Origin: Galerina marginata
Taxonomy: Eukaryota; Basidiomycota; Agaricomycetes; Agaricales; Galerinaceae
NCBI GenBank assembly: GCA_023014335.1
Contig: JAECYW010000012.1
Location: 1,116,001 to 1,180,000, forward strand
Reading direction: 5' to 3'
Length of the DNA: 64,000 nt
Part shown: positions 47,101 to 60,009 of the stretch, piece after piece
How the letters are laid out: every line of letters begins with the position of its first letter
Position numbering within the stretch: position 1 is the stretch's first letter
Program-made: the position numbers and the translations under genes
Notes under the pieces: generated by a model
Seen by the model: the letters and a program-made list of their open reading frames with translations, nothing else
Databases searched by the model: none
Told to the model about the DNA's origin: nothing

Positions 47101-50100
47101 ATGTCTACAAATGCTTCTTCTTCTTCTGAGCCCCTCTCTCAGGGTATTTCAAACCTTTTACTGAACTAAAAGCCCTGTTGATTCAGTTGTTCCTTAGCTC
47201 CATCAACAGTGGTTGAATCTCCCAGAACAAACTCTTTGCTGCTGGCGGCCTTCCCATGGGATACAGATAGCTTAACTGAGCCTGCTCTTGCAGATGTTTT
47301 TCAGGGTTCCAGCTCTTTAGACAAGTTGTTGAAGGTACGGTTCTATTTAAGGGTTCTAAAGCGCTGTTCTTATTTGAGGTTTCAATCTGAAGCAACTTGG
47401 AAACTCCGTGGACTCTTTTGAAAAGCGCTTTGCAAAACAGCGTATTGTTGGGGATAGTGGGCTTCGACAGCACCTTCGTATTGAGGGCCCAGGCTTGGAA
47501 ACTAGGGAGCCCACTGCCAGTGTCGCCTTGGTACGCTACAAAAAAGGGCAGAAAGAGCAAAAAGTGCAAAAAGGGCGAAAAAATGTCAAAGTCAACAACG
47601 ATCTTGCCATTTTGGTGACTTTGTATCGCATTGTGGATGTTGCCGCGTGGTTACTTGGCAGGCAATCTGCAGTACTAGTTCCACAGCATCCCAAACTCCC
47701 TCTTCCTAAATTGGGTTTTCGCGTATGTTCTTTTTATATTATTCAAGATTTTTATTCTGAGTATTTGCAGAGGATAAACCTGCTTACAGACTGTCAGTCG
47801 ATACTCCTAGATGCACGCTCAAATTTTAGGAGCCAAGACATCCTGGAAACACCTTACGCGGCTGACAATATACACCTCAGCGTTCTTAAGTTCTTATGTA
47901 ACGTCGAACGCACTAGCGGCTCCTTGCAAACTCTCTGGAATTTACAACTCGCCGCCATGCATCTGAGGCATTTGTTAACAATGGAATATATTCCAGAAAG
48001 CAATAGCATACCCGACGTTCCAAACGACCTAAGGGATTTGTTTTTCCCTTCTGAAGAGTAAGCAGATTTATATATATCTATATATTGGTTATTTTTGATC
48101 GTCAACTTTATAGTGTCAATAAATCTTTAACACCAGAGCAAAAGGCAATATTCACCCAGCTTATAGAGGAGTATAAACATGCTGGCTTTCGCCTTCCCCT
48201 TCAAATTGCTTTGCTAGTGTCACCCATCTTGTTGCTTAGCAGCTTCAAGTTGTGTTCAACTTCCTGGGACAAGGAGGAGATGATTGGTGTAAGTGTTTAT
48301 CTCTAATTCTGCTTTTGAAGCTATTTTCTTACTACAAATTTCAAGTTTTCCAAGGCTTTGGGCAATCAAAAGCCTGAAATTATAACACGCGTTGAGAGAA
48401 TGATCTGGATGACTTTATTCGGTATAGCAGAAGGCTCGACCCAGCCTTATTTAGCTATGAAATATCTGGCCAAAGAACTACCTTGGACGGATATTGAAAA
48501 CATGACTGACTCAGAGATTGAATGGTTCAAGCCAGGTATTATTGTTCTACTCTTTTGATTTGCTGTAATATACTAACATTTCTTTACCATTAGATCAGAA
48601 TCTTAGGGCTGCTTTGCCTTCTACTGGGGGGGTTACAATTGTAGGCCCAATTTCGGAAAGTTGGCCTATGGCTTCAGTTCTACGCCCTCTACTTCCAGGC
48701 TTGATTGCTAGTGCATCTCAGCAAGGGCCTAGTGGAGATCCTGACGGTGAAGACAACGGTGAAGATGAAGGCACAGGTGCAGGTTCAGGCGCAGGTTCAG
48801 GTTCAGGCGCAGCCTCGGGTTCAGGCTCAGGCGCACCAGCTCCTGAACCAGAAGGTAAATTAATATCTATCTAAATGTCCTTTCTCTAGATTTAACCTGA
48901 TAGTTTATATAGATACTACTGGAGATGCGCCTGCTGAGCCTGCTGACCAGTCAGCTCCTGGAACTCAAGGTAAGTAAACCAATATTCATTTATATGTCGC
49001 TAGCTTTAACTTTAGTTTCTATAGATCCTCTGGAAGAGCAGGAAACTGATGCTAATGAGCCTGTAGCTCCTGGTGATCCACCTGCATTGAATACCGAAGG
49101 TGAATTTAAATTTCTTTTTAAGTGTATTGATTCTAATTCTAATCTTATTTAGACTTGGGGAGGAAATTACGTGAGCGCGGTGAAAAACGCCCTCTCCCAG
49201 TTCCAGAGCCCATCGTCAAGAAGAACCCCAAGCGCAATACTCAGTCAAAGGGAAAAGGAAAAGCCAATCCAAAACTCCTCTCGTACTCGCCGCTTCCTCT
49301 CTTCAACGTGGAAGAGGACCAGAAAACCTACGTTCCTCAGGACGAGATCGAAATGTCCTTTCCAGACGCTAAATTGGATGTGGTTACAAATCCACCTGAG
49401 GTAAGAATATATTTACATTTAAGCTACTTTTACTAAATCCTCTGAGATAGAGAGTCAAGATGTATGATGAAGTGAAGGCTGCCGAAGTCAATGACACGGT
49501 TCTTTATGATGCTTTTGGCCGGCCCACTGTTGTCCATCCAACCTTTCACGTAAGTCTCATTTCTGGTAATATAACCTAAGATATCTGACTATGGAATTAT
49601 CACTTCAGAAAAAATCTGACGCTCAGAACTTTTATGGGCTTCTCAAAGCCGTGGAGTCTTGTTACGTCAATGGAAAGCCTCGTCATACACAGAAAGGAGT
49701 TTATAGTAATTTCCTTATCATGGATGAAAAGGCGTACAAGGAATTGGAGCCCGAAGCTGTCCAGGATCTAGTTCGCCACAGACAGCTTGTTCTGACTGAT
49801 TGCGAAATGTCCAGCATCGAATTTACCCAGCGCTCTCTCAGCAATATCTGCTCTCTCACCTCCTCTCTTTGTATCCACGGTAAGCTTAACAATCTCTCTG
49901 GTTGAACAAGTACTAACTATTTATTAGATCACTCAGTCATTAGCAAGAACCCTAATGATTGTCATCACACCGGAAACCTTCAGCAGATCCTGGATTGCAT
50001 TGACCAGGGTGAAAAAGGCAAAATCTTGAACGTCTTGGACATTCCTAACTCCACTTGTCCTCTTCCGACCACTGGGTACTCTTCTGAGCTTATAGCTTGG

Positions 50101-51700
50101 AATGCTACTGGTGCTGACCTCTTCTGCCACCGTCAAACCGAGCACTATCCCTACTCGGATATGTCATGGTATCTCATCGGGCTTAGCGGCGCCTTGCATC
50201 TCGGCCACATTGATAGTGATGGCCAGGGTACTGTCATTGAGGTTAGGAACCAAGACGGCGCCAAGTTTTGGATGAAGGCCACCCGGAAAGAACTTTTGAA
50301 GAAAAACCCTGACCCTGAAGTGGATCGAGCTGCCGCTATGTTGGAACTGGCAAACATTAACATGTTTCTTCAGTTTTCTTTGGAGGTTCCCAATTTGGAT
50401 CATTGGATCTTGGAAGGTATACTCCTAACCCACAAAACTCGGCTGTAAGTTTTTCTCTATTTAGCTATAACTTGTTTATTGACCCCAGATTTCTAGGGTA
50501 ATGGGTCCTGACTGCCCTCACTGGGTTTATACCCCATTTCACACTATCTGCTCGGGTGGTCACTATATAGCTTCCTCAACTATCCACGATACAATGATTG
50601 GTCTCATTCACGCTTTCATGCTCGACAACTTCATTTCCAACACCAACCATACTCCCACTCGCATCCTGCTTTGCCGCCTCGCCTCCTTATATTATGAAGG
50701 TCTCGTAAAGCAGAGGTATAACAAATATGGTTGGTCTTTTTGCTTTTATTCTTTTCTCTGCCTAATATTATCTTAATTACAGAAATCGCACATGCCCATG
50801 TTTTCGATTTAGAAAACTTTTCATCCGTCGTCGACTTGATGTCATTTTGCAATCTCATCATATTGATCAACGTCCTCGACTTCAAAACCTACATGTACAA
50901 CCAGGATATCACGGTCAACAACGTCAAGGAACTCTCTGCAGAACGTCTCGCAGCCATTGAAGCTTTCGACTTCAACGCGGTTCATCCAAAGGATCGCTTG
51001 CGGTACCAACACGCCAGAGGACAGGCTTACGCTCTTATTGACTGGCTTTTTAAGTCAGTTGATATCATCGATAAAAAGACCAATCGGACAGTCAAGAATC
51101 CTCGTACTTCTCTTTGGGTTCCTTACATCGCTCAGCAGGCTTCTGCTCTTCTCCTTTACAGGAAGAAAGCTGACAAGGCTAAATTTAAAGGCGCCCCAGG
51201 AAGTACAGCAGCAACCCTTAACCGTCAAATCCTGCTCTGCTTTGAGGGCACTTTTCTTGAAGACCCCGTCAATGAGGCTATGGAATCCGAACATGAAGTT
51301 TTCACCTTCTTGGAGCCACTTAGGTATGATGTGACACGCCTAACTAGTTTGAAAGCTCCTTTACGTGAGTTCATATTATCTTTTTTATATTTCATTATAT
51401 TGATAAGTTGCATTTCTAGTCCTTTGTGAACCTTTTGACTGGGGTGAAACTGCAGCGGATAAAAAGTTCCACTTGGGTAATGCCAAAGGGTGGGCACTTT
51501 CATCTGAAGATATCGAAGAGGCCTACTTGACTGCTCGTGATCTGGAACCTGAGGAGGAGGAGCCTGTTGTGCCGGTTGTTCAAGAGGAAGAGGAAGAGGA
51601 AGAGGAAGAGCCAGAGGTTGCTGTAAGGCCTTCAAAACGCCGCAAAACAAACGTCATACCTTCTCCTTCTGCCTCACCTCCTGTATCTTCTGAAGTATGA
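47101..51700 (+). CDS. JmjC-like oxygenase gene
   Basis: I can thread about 16 exons (~1,260 aa) from MSTNASSSSSEPLSQ (ATG at 47101) to SASPPVSSEV. The N-terminal half is unrecognised, with a Gly/Ser/Ala-rich linker (GAGSGAGSGSGAASGSGSGA) and a basic KKNPKRNTQSKGKGK. Exon 13 has WYLIGLSGALHLGHIDSDGQ (HxD ligands, ~50205). Exon 14 has CSGGHYIASSTIHDTMIGLI (likely distal His), the arrangement of the JmjC cupin; such enzymes use iron and 2-oxoglutarate, often to demethylate lysines. The last exon has a Glu-rich run and a nuclear-signal-like RPSKRRK. Related proteins are multi-copy in basidiomycetes. Whether it is an active demethylase is unknown. Confidence 0.6.
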
Positions 51701-51870
51701 TTACTTCATTTGTATTATTACGCTTATAATTTGCTTTGTTTGTTCTATGTTTATACCCTCAGTCTGATATCAGTAACCAAACAAACATCAACTAATGTTG
51801 AAAGTTCAACTTTTGAAGAGCGCTCTTTCTTCCTACTTACCACCATCTACTCTCTCTATCTTCAGCTCCA

Positions 51871-54159
51871 ATGAGATTGCTTCTTGTCTTCCTAGTCTTC
51901 TTTATACTTATACCAAGAAAGCTCAATCAAATCAGCTCTCTATCTCAATCCTTTCAAAGCTTTGCTTTAGGTATACCTTTAATACACTTTCAAGCCTCAA
52001 ATCTGACTTTTTTGACCTTCAAAGCTGACACTTATGATATTCAAAACTTATCTGGCATTCTTGGCATTGGCATTAGCATTCAGCATACTTTTGATACTTC
52101 TGACATTAGTATTCAACCTACACCCCATATCTCTGGCACTAGACTTCAATATATATCTGATATATTTACCACTGAGACCTTTCATAGGACTATATCTAGC
52201 ATCGATATTCATAACTTAGTTAGCAAATTTAAACCATACACTCGACATATGTTTGAGGCTTTTGTAGAATATATTTATTTGACTAGCTGTTCTTTAAACA
52301 AGCTGTTTTACTATGTATATATGGCTTCATTAGACACTGATATCTTTTATCAGGTGCATAAAGCGTATTTACAACTTATCAGAAACCTTCTATTGAAACA
52401 TGAATATTCAAACTTTATGCGGCTTAACACTAAATCTTCTCAGTTGGCCCTGCATCAGCTGGCTTTGTTTACTTATGATGTATCTCCAATATTAGTATCT
52501 TCTGCTATTCAGACTCTTGTTTTGGCTAGAATTCCCATGCTTTATCTACATGAAGAGAAAGTATCTATGCAGTGGTGGTATAATTATCAGCAGCCTTTAT
52601 CTAATTTTTGTATCACTAATTCTTGTTCTAAACACTTTCTAAACCAATTAAAATGTTCAATAGCACATAATTGGGATGGAAGTAATTGTATTCTTCAACC
52701 TGATAACTCATCTTTCTTTGGAGCTGGTACTAAAAAAACTCTAACATATGCTTCTATTTCAAAATATATTCTTTTTCAAAATTCCTCAATCTGCATAGAT
52801 AATACAACATTAAAATATAGTGGTCATATGGTATTTAAGGAAGCTTTGGACAAATATAGGAATAAGAATGACATTCTTTTAGTGCGTGTACCTTTGGAGC
52901 TATTATGTGATAAGATTACTCTAAGTCAAGCCCGTGCTATTGCAAAGTGTCATAATATCAGTAAAATAAGTAAACATTCTTTACCAGCTTTAATGAACGT
53001 ACTATCTTCTCATCAGTGTGTTGGTAACTGTGCTGGCTTTTGTACTATTTTTTCCCTTGCACCAGCTATATTAACACCTGCGACACCTGCTGAACGTAAC
53101 CACACTTGGTATAACAAGCTTGATAAAATCAAAAAAGCAAATCTTATCGACAATATAGTAGCCCAAAAGAACTTGAAGAAACAGAAAGATATATCACAGT
53201 CTGAAGAAAGAAATAAAGCTTTTCCTCCTCAGCCACCATCTAAAAGTTTACTTTATAAAATCATTTCAGGCTTTATACAAGATACAAGTCCTTCTCAATT
53301 TGTAGAAGCGGGCTGTGCAGTTTGTGGAAGATTAACACCATTTAGAAATCTAATACCCTTAAGTGAAATAAAAGATAGACTAAAGATATTAATAAACTCG
53401 GGTATTACTCGCAAAGAAAGAAATACTCCTGAGGATCCTATTTCTGATATTACTGGTCCAATTATTGATTCAAAATGTACTCATGCATGTAAAACCTGTT
53501 GTGCTAGTTTGAAGAAAAACAAAATACCCTCATTTGCTTTAGCTTCAGGTTTTTGGATTGGGGAAGTACCAGATGTGCTTAAAAATCTGACTTATGTTGA
53601 AAAGCTTTTAATTGCACGTGTAAGACACAATAGATGCATAGTCAAAGTAGCATCAGGCAGATATAAAATGAGAGCCAATGCTATTACCTTTCAAAATCCA
53701 GTCCCAAAAATATATGATGTTTTACCACCTCCAGTAAAAGAGCTTGATGAAGTTCTTGCATTTATATTTACTGGACCTTGCAGACCCACCAAAGATGATA
53801 TTAAACGCACTCCTTTACTTGTCCGTCGCAACCATGTAGCTAAGGCTTTAAACTGGCTTAAATTAAATCATGCTGATTATTCTGATGTCGGAATCTCAAA
53901 AGACAACTTAATGCAATATCCTGAAAGTGATTGTCCTGTTGTTATTGATTATAGAGAGTCTATTATAAATAAAGATCCAGAAGCCACTAGTGTACATGAT
54001 AATGAAGAAGAAGATGGTGTAGAATCAGGTCCTTGCTCATTTACTGTTCAAGGTCTTACAGGACAAGAGTTTTCAGAGCTTTCTATTGATACTATAAAGG
54101 CTAAAGCTTTGGAACATCTTATGAGCAATGGAAAAATTTTATTTGCTGGCCATTCTGAA
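51871..54159 (+). pseudogene. Helitron protein, N-terminal part with DUF6570-like domain
   Basis: A 763-codon open frame. The first ~450 residues are unrecognised. Residues ~475-640 hold two Cys clusters (CAVCGRL and CTHACKTCCASL) and ALASGFWIGEVPDVLKNLTY then EKLLIARVRHNRC, the signature I know from the DUF6570 region preceding the Rep domain in fungal Helitron proteins. The frame breaks after FAGHSE, where a hairpin-ended element is inserted, and resumes in the same frame at 54701 (KPCSIFKNPQLFPSML). It is the first part of the transposase gene of giant element copy 2; start site uncertain. Confidence 0.8.
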
Positions 54160-54700
54160 ACTTGGTCAGAGGCCATTGCTACGCATGGCAAAAACAAGTT
54201 CTTACTGTTAAGGTGAGTCTGACTATAAATAAAGGTTAAATAAGTAAATAATGCATAGTCCGCTCAAATCTGAACCGATTGGGATGTTCTTATACTCAAA
54301 AAAAGCAGAAAAATGAGGCCATTCTGGTAAGCCTAAAATCGCCTGGTCACGTTATGTAAATATTTGTACATTATTCTAGATTGGTCTGGCAACACATTTT
54401 AGCATATTTAGCTCACTGAAATCTGTTTCAAGTGTAAATTCACACAAATTTGCGCTTTTTGGGTCGTGTGAACAGGTCACATGACCTAATCAACCCTGGA
54501 TACACATGCCACATGAAAGCCCTGATTTTTACGAATTTTTTGATACCAAGATCATAAAAATTGGCCCAGTAATGGCTGAGATACAGAAACCATGCAGGGT
54601 CACTATAGCAGTGGGAGAATTTCCAACCATTGCGTTAGAAACCATTTCTGCCTGCTATGCAGGCCGGAAAACAAGTTCTTTTACTACGTAAGAACTTGTA
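54160..54700 (-). mobile_element. Hairpin-ended element with truncated core, in the Helitron gene
   Basis: Minus-strand 3' arm, ~170 bp remnant of the core, and 5' arm (541 bp). Removing it joins GAA to AAACCTTGC and restores the Helitron reading frame exactly, with no base duplicated. It disrupts the transposase gene. Confidence 0.9.
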
Positions 54701-55396
54701 AAACCTTGCTCAATATTTAAAAATCCTCAGTTGTTTCCTTCTATGCTTCCATGGCTTTTTCCATATGGTCATGGTGGTATTGGTCAATCAATAATGAACA
54801 AAATCCATTCACCTTTGGTCCAGAAAAGACATCTGTTAATGTATCATGATAAAAGGTTTCAAACTGATCCCAATTTTCCTTTGATTGCATTTAATCATGA
54901 ACAGATTTCTCAAAGTACAAGTCGAGGAAGATTAGTAGTACAAAGATCTTATTTTTCTGAAATGGCTAATCGCCTATTAAACCTTAATCATTCAGTGTTA
55001 TCTAATATTAGCAAGCGCCTTTCTCTTGGTGAGCGTGTAAAACCTGAAACTCAAGAGGAAAAACTATGCTATAAAGTCATACAAGACTTGGATACAATTG
55101 GAGGTCATGTTGAAGGTTCTTTAGCAGGTAAAAAGTCTATGCGCAATGAAATATGGTCTTTGATTTCCTATATAGGTGCACCTTCTTGGTTTATTACACT
55201 TTCTCCTGCAGATAGTAAACATCCAATCTGTCTTTATTTTGCTGATAAGGATATTGAGTTCAAACCTGAGATTTGCCTGCCTGATGAAGCTTACCGCCTT
55301 GTTGCTCAAAACCCTGTGGCAGCTGCAAGATTCTTTCATTTTATGTGTGAAACCTTTATTAAACATGTATTGGGTGTTGGCAATAACTCTCCAGGC
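54701..55396 (+). pseudogene. Helitron Rep N-terminal segment (Helitron-like N domain)
   Basis: Continues the transposase frame: NPQLFPSMLPWLFPYGHGGI, RSYFSEMANRLLNLNHSVLS, GAPSWFITLSPADSKHPICL and VLGVGNNSPGLW. These are conserved blocks of the Helitron Rep region. The frame then runs into TAA at 55403. The continuation GKTNAYYGTVEQQGRL is in the next frame, so one base appears to be missing near 55396-55402. Confidence 0.85.
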
Positions 55397-58300
55397 TTGT
55401 GGTAAAACAAATGCTTATTATGGAACAGTTGAACAACAAGGCCGTCTAACTTTGCATCTACATCTTCTATTATGGATTAAAAATTCACTTTCACCTCAGG
55501 AGATCAGAGATCGCATCATGGATACTACTTCTGACTTTCAAAAACAAATGGTTGAATATTTGGAGAGTGTTCACCAAGGTGAATTATTAAATGAAAAGCC
55601 ATTAGCTGATATCCTTGCATCTTTTAAATCTAAGCAAGAACAGACTGGTTATTCAGATCCAACAAAAACAATGCCAAAACCTCCACCTGAGTTATGTAAA
55701 TCAAAAAACTGTACAGATTGTTCCAAGTGCAAGGAATTAAGTGAATGGTGGATTAAATTTGAAGAAGAGACCAATGATATACTTGCAAGATCTAATAGAC
55801 ATGACTGTAGAACTGATATTGAAACCAAAGATGGTAGATCTGTAAGAAAAGGCTGCAAAAATAGCAAAGGTGAATGTAAAGCAAGATTTCCTAGAGATAT
55901 TGTTGAGAATACTATGGTTGAACCTCTTACAGGTGCTCTAAAATTGAAAAAAGGTGAAAGTTGGATGAATACATTTACACCAGCCCTGTCTTATCTTATT
56001 AGAGCAAATACAGATGTAACAAGTCTTTTGTCTGGAACTTCAGTCAAAGCTGTTGTTGCTTATGTTACAGATTATGTTACTAAACCAGGTCTTACAACTT
56101 ATTCAATCTTTGATACAGTGCGCCAAATATTTTCTAAAAATTCAGAGTTACTAGGTGGTAGCAGTAGTCGCCAAGAAACTGCTAGAGCTTTAATGACTAA
56201 AATGGTCAACTCACTTACATCTAAGATGGAAATAGGAAGTCCAATGGCATCTTTATATCTATTAGGAAATCCAGATCATTATACTCAGCACAAATTTATA
56301 AAATTTTACTGGAGACTCTATGTCCGCAAAGTCAGAGATGCATGGGGTGATAATGATAAAGAAGAAAGTCCAGAAAAAGTTGTTCTTGATAAGAATCTTG
56401 GGGACTATGTTGGTCTTTCTAAAGTTGATGATTATATTTATCGCCCAAACATACACAAAAATATCACTTTATATGATTGGATTCGCAGATCAGAAACTAC
56501 AAGGCGCTCAAAAAAGAACTTGAAAAAATTTGATTCTTTACAAGATATACTTAATGGACAGCTTGATAACATAGAAGAAGAAGAATTAAATGAGCAGCTA
56601 GATTCAAATGATGAGCTAGATCTTATTTCACAAGTTGGTGGTGGTAAATCCAGCCAGTCAGATGATGAATTAAATATTCAAAATAGTACTATCAATAAAA
56701 CTGCTGAAACAAGTCTTAATATAAAGTATAACTTCTTACCTGGTCATCCTCTGTATAGAACACATGAGGTAGTTTATAAAACCAATGATCCTTTAGTAGT
56801 TCCAGTGTTTTTAGGTGGCATTCTTCCTAGAAGTGATCAAGGTGATAGAGAATATTATTGTTCAACAATGTTAACACTTTTTAAACCATGGAGAACTGGA
56901 AGAGATCTTAAGCTTGAAAATCAAACCTGGGATGAAGCTTTTAATGCTTTCAAATTTGCTAAACATCAAAACCAGTTGATGAAGAATTTCAATTTAAGAT
57001 ATGAATGCAATGATGCCAGAGATGATTACTCTGCTAAATTAAAAAAAGGTGCAGCTCAAAAGAATAGTATATTTGGATCTTGGATTGATAATGAACAAAC
57101 TCTTAATGAACTAGATCAGACAGCATTGGACTATACTGATGATGGTCCACTAGCATCTTTTGATAATGAACAAGACATGTCTGAACTTCTTATCAATGAT
57201 GCAGCTAAAACTGAAGAAATGGCTCAGATTGAAAAAGTAGTTCAAAATATAGGCTGGCTAGATAGCTCCAAAGACAATACTATAAAACCTGATAGCACCT
57301 TTAAACCTACTGAGAATTTCAATAGCAGTGAATGGAATTCTATAGTTGATGCTGCTAAAAAAGATGTCATTGCTCAAAGAATGAAGGATCTGCCATCAGG
57401 TATTAATAAATCTACTGATAACCATGAGTCTCATGATGAAGTTGTAGTATCAGATATATCATATATTAATAAGGATTTCCAGGCTGAAAAATTGAATGAA
57501 CAGAAATTCATTGATGATACTGTTAGTAAATTTAGTTTGAATACAGAACAAGAGCGTGCATTCCGCATTGTGGCTAATCATGCAACCCTTCATAAAACTG
57601 AACCTCTTAAAATGTATCTAGGTGGAATGGGTGGAACTGGTAAATCTCAGGTTATTAAAGCTTTAATTGCTTTTTTTGAACTAAGAAAAGAAAAACATCG
57701 CATTATGATTCTGGCTCCTACTGGTTCAGCAGCTGCTTTACTCAAAGGATCTACATATCATTCAGCTCTAGGTATTCAAACTGAGGCAATGAAAAAAAAT
57801 GAACAAACCAATTTAGCTCAGGTTTATACTAGACTTGAAGGTGTTGAATATATTTTTCTTGATGAAGTTTCAATGTTATCATGTCTTGATCTTTATAAAA
57901 TCAGTGCTCAGCTTGCTAAACTTAAAAATATTGTTGATAATCCTTTTGGTGGTATGAATATGATTTTTGCTGGAGATTTTGCTCAACTAGCACCTGTTAA
58001 AGGTGCTTCTCTTTACAGTGGAGGAGTTGGTACTACAATTAATGCTGCTATGACAGAACCTGGCCAGCAAACTGCAATAGGCAAAGCTTTATGGCATCAG
58101 ATAACTACAGTTGTGATTTTGCGACAAAACATGAGACAAAGATTCCAATCTCCTGCAGATACTAAACTTCGCACTGCTTTGGAAAATATGCGCTACGCAG
58201 CCTGTACAGCTTCTGATATTCAGTTTCTCAGAACAAGAATAGCTGGAAAAAGAAAAGATCAGCCCAATATTGCTAGTTCATTATTCCGCAATGTCTCAAT

Positions 58301-60009
58301 CATTCTAGGTTTAAATTCTGAAAAGGATAAAATCAATGATCTGGGATGTCAGAGATTTGCAAAAGACACTGGTCAGACTTTAACTGATTTTTATTCTGTG
58401 GATACTATTGGTGAAAGTGTTCCACCTGAAACACTTAGACTTTTAAAGAGAAAAAATCCTCAAGCTAAAACAATCAGAAAAAAACAAGTTTCTCTTCCTT
58501 CAAAACTTCAAAATATTCTATGGAATATGAGATATTCAATGACTGAAACTGTTCCTGGAAAATTGTCTTTATGTTTTGGAATGCCAGTTATGATTCGCAA
58601 TAATGATGCTACAGAATTATGTATCACACGTGGTCAAGAAGCTCATGTTGTAGGTTGGCAAGCCTCAAAAGGTGCTGAAAATCATTTGGTTCTTGATGTT
58701 TTATTTGTCAAACTTGATTCACCAGCTAAGACAATTCAACTCAAAGGTCTTCCTCAAAATGTTGTTCCTTTAACTCGCTCTAGCAAGAGTGTTCTTTGTT
58801 CAGGTTTAAAATCTCCTATTTCAATTAATAGATCTCAAGTTTCTGTGCTTCCAAATTTTGCAATGACTGATTATGCTTCACAAGGAAAAACAAGAGAATA
58901 CAATGTTGTAAATTTGAATAGTTGTAGAAGTCATATGGCTTATTACACTGCATTATCTAGAGGTTCAACTGCAGAAGGCACAATTATTCTTCAAGGCTTT
59001 GATGATCATAAAATTACATGTGGTATATCTGGTTATCTAAGACAAGAATTCAGAGAACTTGAGTTATTAGATGAGATTACTAGACTCAAATATCTTGATC
59101 AACTTCCTACTTCAATCACTGGAAATCTTAGAAATATTATCATAAGACAGTATCAACAAATCAAAGGCACAGGTTATTGTCCACCTTGTATAGATAAAGC
59201 TCTACAATGGTCTAAAGAAAAGCCAATGGAAAATACACCAGCTGTTAAAGATAGTCCATGGACTATTATCAATAAGAAGCCTGTGGTCTCAAAAGCTAAA
59301 ACTTTTGTTGCACAACATTTTCAGCCTGCCAAAGGTTCAATCCCAGTTAAAGTAAACAATTTAAAGAGAAAAATAGAAGATACTGAAATACCTATAGTTC
59401 CATTAGAGGCTAAAAAAATAATTAAGACCAAAAAACCCAAAATTACTTATGATATTGAACTTCAAGGCTTAAAATGGGATTCAGACAATTATAGCTGTTC
59501 TTATGACTCATTATTTACAATATTGTTCAATTTATGGTCTCAAAACAAAAAACAATGGACCAAAGAGCTTAGTCAATATGGAGAATTTACACAAACTTTG
59601 GTAAAGGGATATAAAAATGTTCAAACTGGATCTCAAACATTATCTGCAGTTAGAGATTTGGTTAGACATGAATTAAAAACATCTCAACCAGATAAATTCC
59701 CTATAGGGCATACAGGAACTGATATCCGTGATCTTTTACAATCAATGTTCCAAAAGCCCAATCAGAAAGATATCAGTTATGAAAAGTGCAGTGATTGTAA
59801 TTATGAAGCAACTTCTCAAATTCAATCTCAATCTTTGATATTTATTACATGTTCTTCACATAAATCTACTCAGTCAAACTTTAAACACTGGCAAAACCAA
59901 AAGAAATATTGTGGACTATGTACTAAAAAAGTTTGTATCACAAGATATTTTACTATTTCACCAAGTTTTATATGTTTTAGTTTGGAGGTTAAAAAGATTA
60001 TAAGTAAAT
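55397..60009 (+). pseudogene. Helitron Rep (HUH) and Pif1-type helicase segment
   Basis: Continuous frame of ~1,540 codons. The HUH motif HLHLLLW lies at ~55453, and the two-tyrosine motif AYVTDYVTKPG at ~56057 (nicking tyrosines). Helicase motifs: Walker A GGMGGTGKSQ (~57622), Walker B FLDEVSML (~57858), GDFAQLAPV (~57975), RQNMRQ (~58123), DYASQGKTRE (~58870) and YTALSRG (~58945), the SF1B Pif1 set. After a basic linker (LKRKIEDTE...KKIIKTKKPK), DNYSCSYDSLFTILFNLW opens a USP-like domain. The frame is cut at 60009 by an array of hairpin-ended elements and resumes at 62113. In rolling-circle transposons this protein nicks, unwinds and joins the element ends. Confidence 0.92.

Noticed and set aside
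54160..54700. Insertion in the Helitron gene read as an intron
   Set aside because: Borders are the element's own termini (ACTTGG...CTTGTA), without GT..AG splice borders, and all other introns here are ~50 nt.
55390..55405. Programmed frameshift in the Helitron Rep gene
   Set aside because: No slippery heptamer or obvious downstream structure seen, and other Helitron Rep genes are read in one frame as far as I know; a simple indel is more likely.
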